Below, piece after piece: positions 55,624 to 64,000 of a stretch of DNA of 64,000 nt. The DNA comes from Typha latifolia. Its lineage: Eukaryota > Streptophyta > Magnoliopsida > Poales > Typhaceae. The notes beneath the pieces are model-generated. The model was not told where the DNA came from, searched no databases, and worked only from the letters and a program-made list of their open reading frames with translations. Every line of letters starts with the position of its first letter. Position 1 is the first letter of the stretch. A program made the translations under genes and the position numbers. The stretch spans positions 9,375,001 to 9,439,000 of the forward strand of contig CM034099.1 in the NCBI GenBank assembly GCA_019914945.1, in the 5' to 3' direction.

Positions 55624-58600
55624 ATGTCGATGTCGGGCTCCCATCCATGGCGTCAAGCCCTCTCTTCCCTCCTCCTCCTGCTGCTCCTCCTCGTCATCGT
55701 CTTCTCTCTTCTCCTCTCTTCCTCTCTCTTCCAAGACCCTGTTCCTCGCATCAAGAGGTCCCCTGATCTCCCCTTGCGCTTCCGATACGATGGCACCTTC
55801 AAGATCCTCCAGGTGAGTGACCTCCATCGAAATCTCTCGATCCATTTGGGTTCTGGATTTTAGGGTTTCTTGACCGTCAAACTTGGTCTATCTTGGGTTG
55901 GGTAGGTGGCGGACATGCATTTCGGCAACGGCGCGGTGACCCGTTGCCGAGATGTCCTTCCCTCCGAATTCGCTGCTTGCTCCGATCTCAACACCACCCG
56001 ATTCTTGAGGAGGATGATCGAGGCGGAGGATCCCGATCTCATCGTCTTCACTGGTCCTTTCCTACTCCCCTTACTTCTACTAGTGTTGTGCATTAAGAAA
56101 AGATCAACCTTTGACAACGTTCCTTTTGAAATGCTGAATCTGGATGCTAGTTGGTTTCCCTGTTCTTATTTTTCTCTCTCTCTGTGCGAGAGATTTAAGT
56201 TTTAGCTGAAAAGAAACGAATCCAGATTTTGGTTAGAAAAAGATCAATCGTAGTAGATATCTGAAACCATAATTTTAGTGTACACACTGCTCTGCTTTAT
56301 CTTCTAGTTATATTCTTGATTTCTTTCTCCTAGCGGATTAAACGAGGGAATATTGTTATAAGATTTCTATCTTGTTACTGGTACCTAAGAAAAAATATAC
56401 GGTCTTGACTATGTTCTTGAAAATTTTGCATTTGCTTGCTAGTTGGCTTCCCAACAGTTAAATCTTACTAGGAAAAATTGAATCCAAGAGGCAAAAAATT
56501 TAGTCTACATGCTGGTTTATTCTTTCTTCTAGTTGCATCCTTTTGCTAGTAAAAATGAACCAAGAAGGAAATTGTGAGAAGATTTCTGTGTTCTATTCTG
56601 ATGTGAATCAGGGGACAACATATTTGGGACTAGTGCATCCGATGCGGCAGAATCCTTATTTAGAGCTGTTGGGCCTGCTATGGAGTCCAGGACTCCTTGG
56701 GCAGCTATCTTGGGTAACCATGACCAGGAGTCCACAATGTCTCGAGAAGAGCTGATGTCATTCATGTCCCTCATGGATTATTCTGTGTCCCAAGTCAATC
56801 CTTCTGGTTTTACCATAGATGGTTTTGGCAATTATAATATCAAGGTGCATGGTGCTTCAGGTTCGGCGATGGCTAACACTAGTGTGCTTAATCTCTACTT
56901 CCTTGACAGTGGTTATCGTGCCGTAGTTGGCGGGAGAAGAACTTATGGATGGATTAAGGAATCTCAACTCTCTTGGCTTCAAACTATTTCTAAAGAGCTT
57001 CAGGTACTCGCAGATGTAATGCAATGAAAATTACATTAGATAGTTCCTAACTTTTGTGTAGTCCAGATTTTGTTATAATAAATAGTTGCAGCAACGGCCC
57101 CATCTTTATTTGTCAACCATTTAATAGAGGCAACTCTCCTGTATCTTATGGAAGCTCAGCTAGGATAAAATCATGTCGGAATCCTTTTCTAGATCCCACT
57201 ATGATTGGTTAGTGAGGGAAATCCTCTCACGAATTTAATCCAACTTTTGGTTCATAGGATCAAATCTTAATGAAAACGATTCTCTCAACCTTTACTTAGC
57301 GGTCACTATGCCCTTATAGTTTATATATGCTCATTTTTCTATCCAAAATTCCTAAATCTCAGTTTGGCCTTGATTTGGATTGAAGATAAAAGATAAGGGT
57401 ATCTATTGACTGTAAAGTGGTTGTTACGATTCAGCTAGCTATGACTTTTGTTTATTTTTTTTGTTTTAGAAATAGCTTTTGTTTTGAGAAGAATAGGATT
57501 TCTGGAGGATTTCTGGCAGTCGCGTTCAAACGCGACCATCGAACGCTTGCATACTTTCACAAAACAGAGAACGTATTTAGTGCATTTGAACGCGTTCGAC
57601 CACGTTTGAATGCACCATTCAAACGCTTGCACACATTCCCAATGATAGAGAACGCGCAATCCGTGTTCGAACACGTTCTATTGTGTTCGAACGCAATCGG
57701 CGAACTATATTATCTTAGGGATATCTTTTAATTATCTTACAGTTATCTTTTAATTATTTTGTTAATAGGCTAGCCTCTAAATATGTGGAAGGCAACCTAA
57801 TTGGGATTATTGATAAAATATTGAAGTTTCCTTCCCAACTTTCTCTCTTTCCTCTAACGACATCTAATTTTGGATGTCGTCTTCTTCCTTCCTCAATCTG
57901 ACTGTGCCCCCTTGCCTCTCAAGGATCGATCCACTCTCTCCCCTTTGTCTAGTTTAATGCTCTACCCCACTACCCCACTACCATAGCCACCATATTCCAT
58001 AAAACCAAATCTTTATTTCCCTATTCCATTACCCACGTTCCTCATGTCACCATCTGACCCACGGTCAGCATTTTCCCCTTAACTTTTGATCTACAAGTCC
58101 GATTGACGTGATTTCGATTGCGTTGGATCCCTTATTTTAAGAGGAACAATCTCTCCAAGTTACAGATCTATTGGACGGTTAGATCTCCCGCAGATCTCTT
58201 CAAAAGTTCCGCTCTAGGAAGAATTTGGGCTGATCTTCAGATTTTGCACCCTAATTATTCCTGAACCTGTCAGTGGTTAACATGAATCTTGTGATTTCCT
58301 TTGGTGTATATTTCGTAATTCATTGCAATCTTATTTAGCTAAGAAATGCTGGAAGTTTGAAGTTGTTATGAAGTTATCAATCCTAAGATTTCTGGAGTAA
58401 GTATGACTTTGGTGTCTCTGGTCTTAAAGGGATAAAATAATTTCTCTTATAAGAAATTAAAGGCAAACGGGAATGAAGAGGAAGAATCCATCTCTTTAGT
58501 GGTAGAGCAAACTAATAAGAATCTGAAAACAAGCAGAAAATATTTTGAGAAACAAGCGCCTAGGCTCAAAAGAGGAAGGAAGAGAAAGAAGAGATGGAGA

Positions 58601-59522
58601 AGATCCATACCATAAGGAGGTAGAAACTAGTAAGAGCATTCACTCTTGTTTTCTGCATGAGAAGAATTCCCAATCAGTTTTCTCTTTAAGGCTGCCTTAG
58701 GTTTACATTTGTAGATGAATGTGAATCCTATTTAGGTAAAGGCACTATTAGGATTTAAATAGGATATCTGATTTTAATTTTGTTCAATAATATTGAGTTT
58801 AGGTCTATATAGGGATTAGGGAGTTATATTAAAACTTCCTGCATATGATGAAACTTCTGAAACTATGGGATTCTTAGACTGGTTCCTGTCAAAACTTCAA
58901 ACCTTAAACACGATCAACTTCTGCATCTGGCACTCCTGTTGAACAAATTCCTGACTGTGTTTTGCCTGATCTAAATTGATAATTACTGTCTTGTTTGGAA
59001 ATGATAGGAAAGTAAGCGTATATGTTATTGGGTGCTTTGCTAGATGGAGTACAAAGCTGATCCTGTATCTTTAACTACCAGGGCATCTCCCCGGTTCCAG
59101 CGCTTGCATTTTTCCATATACCAATTCCAGAAGTTCGAGACTTGTGGTATAAGGAAATATGGGGTCAATTTCAGGAGGCTGTTGCTTGTTCATCTGTTAA
59201 CTCTGGTGTCCTGAGGTCTCTTGTCTCAGTAGGAGATGTAAAAGCTGTATTTCTTGGTCATGATCATCTCAATGACTTCTGTGGCAACATAAATGGTATA
59301 TGGTTGTGTTATGGAGGAGGTTTTGGATACCATGGCTATGGGAGGGCTGGCTGGCAAAGGAGAGCAAGGGTAATTTTAGCTCATCTAATGAAAGGGAGAG
59401 AATCATGGACAGGGGTTGAGTCAATCAAGACCTGGAAGCGACTGGATGATGAAAAACTCTCTTTGATTGATGAACAAGTTCTCTGGATTCGTCCTCAAGA
59501 TGTTTATGACAATCAGATGTGA
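55624..59522 (+). CDS. Probable inactive purple acid phosphatase, PAP29-like, four exons
   Basis: Exons 55624-55812, 55906-56053, 56612-57003 and 59082-59522 give 389 residues, the size of Arabidopsis PAP29. A hydrophobic stretch at about 12-35 (run of leucines) is a signal anchor or signal peptide, so the protein enters the secretory route. Metallophosphoesterase motifs: V-A-D-M-H-F (D66, H68), T-G-D-N-I-F (D114), G-N-H-D (N148, H149), F-F-H-I-P (H255) and G-H-D-H (H303, H305). The tyrosine of the G-D-x-x-Y motif, a metal ligand in true purple phosphatases, is F117, in line with the family's 'inactive' label. The frame carried from an alternative acceptor at 59044 would give conserved-looking E-Y-K-A-D-P but shifts one base before G-I-S-P, so 59082 is used. 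Intron 3 holds a solo LTR. Confidence 0.88.
57417..58277 (+). mobile_element. Solo LTR of the TTCGAA family in phosphatase intron 3, target duplication GTGGT
   Basis: The LTR spans 57422-58272 (851 bp, TGTTACGATTC to CTGTCA), with GTGGT at 57417-57421 and 58273-58277. Family marks: TTCGAACGC-type palindromes at 57525-57700, then GGCTAGCCTCTAAATATGTG and GGCAACCTA, and a C/T-rich leader. Same strand as the gene. The open frame 57417-57731 is produced by the palindrome cluster and is not a gene. Confidence 0.85.
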
Positions 59523-61517
59523 TTATAGCATTTGTAAATTACAAGTTTGTTTCTATATTCAACAGTTTCCAGTTCTTTGTTTATAACAATTTATTGCTAG
59601 ATAAATTGGAGATAAATGTAGAGTTCAGTTTTTCTAATATTCAAGTTTACAGTTTATTTTTCCACAACTATGCAATTAAGTTAACAAATATAGCCTAATC
59701 ATAGCTATCTCAGGAAGGTACTACTTTTTCTTTGGTTATTGGGATCGTTTTCTTTGGTAGTCAACCTTATCCTTGCTCATGCTTGGCTTATGATATGTTG
59801 TATTTTATCTGGTAACACCTCATCCTTGTTCTAAGTTCTGCAAAAGAAATTATATTTTGTCACTATTTTCCTTGTATCAATTTCTGTAAAAAATTGTAGA
59901 ATCGAGAATGTAGGGGTGAAAATATTAGTTTAACTATCTGAAGTAGGATTTATTCTGTTTGCTTGACATTCCTTGCTTGGATACCATTCAAATCATAGTT
60001 GTAATTTATGCCAAACTTTCTCTTTTCATTCTTCATGAAGTGACAAATTTGAACTTACTGCTGCTAGCATCTTCAAAGATTGTGTGAGGGCCATCTCATG
60101 GTGTCCTATTACATGAAGGATGAAGCAGTCTAAGCAATTGATGCCTGATCTCCCAATATTTGAGTTGCTTAGGCTTTGTGATGCTGGCAAACTGATTTGA
60201 TCCGTCAAGCCCCTAATGTCAGATGGTAGCATGTCTTGATCCGAAGATAATTAATCATGTATTTTGCTACGTATTTTTCACTTTTCTCTTAATCAGTAGC
60301 CATGGATTGTATATGATTAATTATGCAGTTTGATCCATCAAGCCCCCTAATGAAGAGCCTCTCCGGAGGTCCAATTCTGCCTGCTCAAAATGCATTGTAA
60401 GAAGAAAAAGATGAGGTATGTCTTTACTCATAATTTACTTAAATATCTTTCATTTAATTGTTGGTCAGTTATTCATCTGGTTATTCTCCTTCCTACTTGT
60501 TGCCACATGGAATTCGCAGTAATAGCCTATGTCATTCTTCTAGTGCTGCCAAACCACGGTTCCTTTATGCCTAGTTTCCCAATCTCTGGATTCTGTCAGG
60601 TGAAAAGTTGGAAGTATGGCTATTTCTACTTCATAACTGAATTGATCATGTGGTCTGATTGTAATGCAGTGTCATTATGTGCTACAACCTTAGTGATGCA
60701 AATCTTGTACGCTGCTGAGTATGAAAAGCTACCAGAGACTGAAAGCTGATGTCCCACTCTCTAGGAAGGTATATCTTAAGTGTAAGAGTAATTTCTTCCA
60801 GTAATTTATGAGGCAGTATGAAGGCATGTTCCTACTAGTATTGTTGTATGATATCCTTCTGCAATGGAAGGCTTCTTGGTTCACGATTGATTTTAATATT
60901 ATATTGTTATTTTTACCTTCTTTTAACCGTCACAATTATTCATATAATTGTGTGCCCATGCTAGAGATGTATATCTATTAGCTCTGGTCCAACTCTATTA
61001 CTTTTTAATCTAAGCAAGTGTAACCGATCAGAGGCTTAATCCTAATCTCATGTGTACATTATTGGTTCATTACCTAATAACTTTAGTTTTAGGGTTAATT
61101 GGTTATCTTACATCTCAGCTTAGCAACAATTGTCTAAATCATAGCTGAGATTGCATTCCTTTTCCTTTCTCAAGTTAAACTCTTATGCAGCATAATTTAA
61201 TTAGCTTTGCTACTACAGTGCATCCTGAGTGGCTGTCATACATTAACTGTAGCATGGCAAAATTTTATCATTCTTCATATTCTTGTCATTTTAGTTGTTC
61301 CTCGTGATGCAGTCATTGTGGAACTTGGTGGTTATGCAATCTGCATGCAAGACTTATTTCTTATGTTCGTAAGTTGATTATCACATGTGATGGCTAAGAG
61401 TAGTATTTTTGACTCGAGGATCGCCATTGTCTATGCATATTGTCTTGTATAGATTCTTAGGCCTTCATCTAGTAGCATGCATAATGCTCGCCATAGCACA
61501 TTGATCTTTAAGGGATG
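59523..61517. other. 3' flank of the phosphatase gene, no gene recognised
   Basis: Includes the 3' UTR. A 119-codon frame at 60390-60749 has no domain and no coding context; the rest is AT-rich with scattered simple sequence. Confidence 0.4.
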
Positions 61518-63768
61518 GTTGTTGTCAGAACTAGAAAAAAAAAAAAGATTTCATCTAATCCGAATCGAATTAGATTTGATCCTCTTCTAAACTATAAATT
61601 AAAAACCCTAATCTCCTCTCTCTGCCTTAACCATCTCAGCCCCCTTCTCTCTTTTCTTCTTCCCCTTCTTCGTTTTCTTATCTTTTCTCTCCGTCGGAAT
61701 CGCGACGAGGGTTCGGCCTGTCGAAGCATCGCCGGAGGAAATTGGGACCACCACACTCCTCCCTAGTGAGCCCTCTCTCATCCCTCTAGTTTAATTTAAA
61801 TTTAAAGAGGTTATTAGAAATACCTAATTCGTGGAATTTGGCTTCGTCGGCAAGTCAGGCCGGCCAGCGGCTTCGGGTCGCAACCGCATCGTCACCGGAA
61901 GCTTCGTGCTCCAAGCCGGTGTCGGTGATGTCTTCTAGGGTGCCCTCGTGGCCCCAAATCGATGTCGGCCTCGGCGTCTGCCATCGGTGGTGAGTTCTCC
62001 ACCTCGCGAGGGCGGCGACACCGTGTGGGTGTTGGGAGCTAAGGGCGTGCGCCAGCCGGCGAACCGTCGTCGTGATGGCCGTCGACATCTCCCTTTCTCT
62101 CTCTTTTCCTCTCTCTTTTCCTTTCTCTCTCTCTCTTTTCCTCTCTCTTTTCCTTTCTCTCTCTCTCTCTCTTCCTTTCTCTCTCTCTCTTTTCCTCTCT
62201 TTTCCTTTCTCTCTTTCTCTCTCTCTCTTTTCGGCTTGGAGAAGACCGACTCGGGCAACTCGAGTCTAGCCTTCTCCCAATTAAGATGTTGGATCCGGGT
62301 CGGGTTGGATCCGAATCCAAGGAACCCGACCTGGTTCCATTGGTTAATTGGATTGGGCCTTGGGCCCAATCCATTTAAGAATATGTTGGGTGGGCTGCGG
62401 GCCAATTGTAGCCTAACCCAACTGATTTGGGCTTATTTTGGCCCAAATTAATGATTATTGAGTTAAATTATAGAAAAATTTTAATATTATTTTTTTTATT
62501 AAAAATATTATTGTTATTTATTATTAAAGGTGGTGATTTTTAGCATGTGAGCTAGGGATTTGAGATTCAGTTGTCTTGCTTAGACTCAGATAAGTGGGTT
62601 CACTCATATATTTATTTTATTATATTTCGTACCTTCGTCAGGACCATGTAAAATTTCGTGTGCAAATTATTTATTTCACCTTTACGTGTAAAAATTTAAT
62701 TGTTACATTTTCTATGTGCAAATTTATTTATTTTATCCATACGTGCAAAATTTAATTGTTATATTTTCTGCGTACATTTAATTATTATACTCAGTACATC
62801 ACCATACTTTGTACAAATATTGAAATTAGTGAAAAGAAAAAACGAGACTAGTATTGGTACGACATAGAGAATAGTTTCGGTATAAATCACTTGCGATTTT
62901 TCGTGGTGACTCAAGTCTATCTGGAAGTCCAGAGGAAAGTCCTAAATCAGATCACTGCAGTGACTTTCTTAGGTGACTCTGGCGGGGTTAGGGAATAGTC
63001 CTAGGATGAATGAGAAAATTTCCTAGGTGACTCTAACTTCTTTCAATGGTTAGAGGAAAAGATAGAGTGTGTTGATCACAGGGTGATACTATCTGATGAC
63101 CCTAACCGGATCAGCTATGAAGAAAAGTCTCGAGCGTCATCTCGAGGTGACTTCTAGTTGATGTGGATTCACATGGTTTAGACCCATTGAGACATATGAC
63201 ATTATAAATATTGAAAAGATGTTAATATGTTGAAACCGTGCAAGGTTACAAGTTGTGACTCTTTCTATTGTTATCATTGTTATTATTTAAAGAGCATGCT
63301 TATTGCAAAATTATCATGGATATTATTGCTTCTAGTTTAATCTTTTTCAGCATTAAAATAATATAGAATTTATTTGGTTTTCGAGTGGATTCCACTCACT
63401 GAGCTATAGTTGTTGACTCATGGATTCTATTTTTTTTTGTATTTAATCTCAGGTAAAAGTCAGCGGGGCGACTGAGCGAGATGTACCCGGACTCCACCTC
63501 CACTTAGGATTCACCTATTTACTTTTCCGCTCTTTTAGATTTTATGCTATAGATTAGAAATTTTATTTAGTTTAGAGACTCAAAATAAAATATTAACATT
63601 GTTTTATGTTTATTGCAATTAGTTTTAAAAATTTAATAAAACATATTTTTATTTTATTTATTTATTTTGCCATCGTACGCGTAGAAAGTATTGATAAGGT
63701 TTCATGTATCTCAAGCATATTGAGATGCATGGCCGATCATGATTTCTATTTCGGGTCGTGACAGTTGG
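61518..63768 (+). mobile_element. 2.24-kb solo LTR, target duplication GTTGT/GTTGG
   Basis: The LTR spans 61523-63763, with perfect inverted ends TGTCA and TGACA, flanked by GTTGT (61518-61522) and GTTGG (63764-63768), four of five identical. A TATA-type TATAAATTAAAAACCC lies near 61592. Inside are a long TCTCTTTTCC-type tract and a unit of about 65 bp repeated at 62650-62790 (GTGCAAATTTATTTATTT). Length and the TCGTGACA end resemble Tekay-type Ty3 LTRs. Confidence 0.68.
62085..62232. repeat. CT-rich low-complexity tract in the LTR
   Basis: Repeats of CTCTCTTTTCC and CTTTCTCTCTCT. It creates long Ser/Leu/Phe- or Arg/Glu/Lys-rich open frames on both strands that are not genes. Confidence 0.9.
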
Positions 63769-64000
63769 GTTAGATACCACGAGACTAGGAAATCTTTCAT
63801 CTCCATTAGTATTCTGTAGCATTAAGCTCAATAGGATATTTTACGGGCAAAGGTTTTTATACCCAGATAGTCCAATTTGACCCTTTCATGCAAACTACTT
63901 TTTGATGGTTTAGCACAAGTCCTTGGAGATATTAAAATAACTATTATAATGAAGGAGTTTGCCATGTCATAGTATTATTATGCTACAAACTAAATCTGGA
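63769..64000. other. Right flank, nothing recognised
   Basis: No coding signal or repeat boundary in the last 230 bases. Confidence 0.4.

Noticed and set aside
57417..57731. 104-codon frame with repeated cysteine/histidine-like words
   Set aside because: It coincides with the TTCGAA palindrome cluster of the solo LTR; similar frames appear at the equivalent place in the LTR at 3164 on both strands.
60390..60749. 119-codon frame downstream of the phosphatase gene
   Set aside because: Hydrophobic AT-rich translation with no family, no splice or promoter context; most likely 3' flank.
61935..62451. Long open frames on both strands, Ser/Leu/Phe-rich or Arg/Glu/Lys-rich
   Set aside because: They are translations of the CT-rich tract in the solo LTR; opposite strands are open for the same reason and no domain is present.
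1..64000. CRISPR array, bacterial operon or organellar insertion
   Set aside because: No regularly spaced repeats with unique spacers, no Shine-Dalgarno-led gene series, and no recognisable chloroplast or mitochondrial gene was seen.

Overview
This is nuclear DNA of a flowering plant. GT-AG introns, plant-type proteins, Ty3 LTR retrotransposons primed by initiator tRNA-Met, hAT relics and L1-type LINE relics all fit. The strong GC contrast between the intronless sarcosine-oxidase gene and the AT-rich DNA around it suggests a monocot; this is an inference and I cannot name the species. Four host genes can be supported, about one per 16 kb. Most of the remaining recognisable sequence is transposon-derived.

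Layout. 1-3987: 3' part of a decayed Ty3 element with a tandemly duplicated reverse transcriptase and a complete 3' LTR. 4463-8271: a young, non-autonomous Ty3-type element in reverse orientation, complete with two 790-bp LTRs, PBS, polypurine tract and ATGTA target duplication. 8272-9646: LINE relic with an RNase H-like domain. 9955-11187 (-): peroxisomal-type sarcosine oxidase homologue. 11.5-17.8 kb: LINE fragments, one carrying a MITE, and a reverse-strand LINE pol relic. 18075-34405 (+): nine-exon plastid-type FMN-binding split-barrel/DUF2470 gene. Its introns 1 and 5 are swollen by a solo LTR, a wrecked hAT transposase gene and small hAT-like elements. 37677-40022 (-): five-exon bHLH35-like transcription factor. 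40.2-53.8 kb: accessory block with no host gene, holding a large MITE relative, a rearranged LTR element, hAT-type MITEs and a pair of Tekay-like LTRs. 55624-59522 (+): four-exon purple acid phosphatase 29-like gene with a solo LTR in intron 3 and an odd start to exon 4. 61523-63763: a 2.24-kb solo LTR.

The four host genes (flavoenzyme, plastid flavin-binding protein, transcription factor, secretory-type phosphatase-like protein) share no pathway; they are separate transcription units. The unifying theme is one LTR family, marked by clusters of the TTCGAA palindrome upstream of the TATA region, with four insertions here. Two of these are solo LTRs inside introns of expressed-type genes. No new multi-gene system was found. 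The best leads are the non-autonomous element with scrambled pol pieces and a PBS copy inside its LTR, and the apparent one-base frame problem at phosphatase exon 4. Exon boundaries were set by hand from splice consensus, reading-frame continuity and recalled family conservation; none was tested against transcripts.
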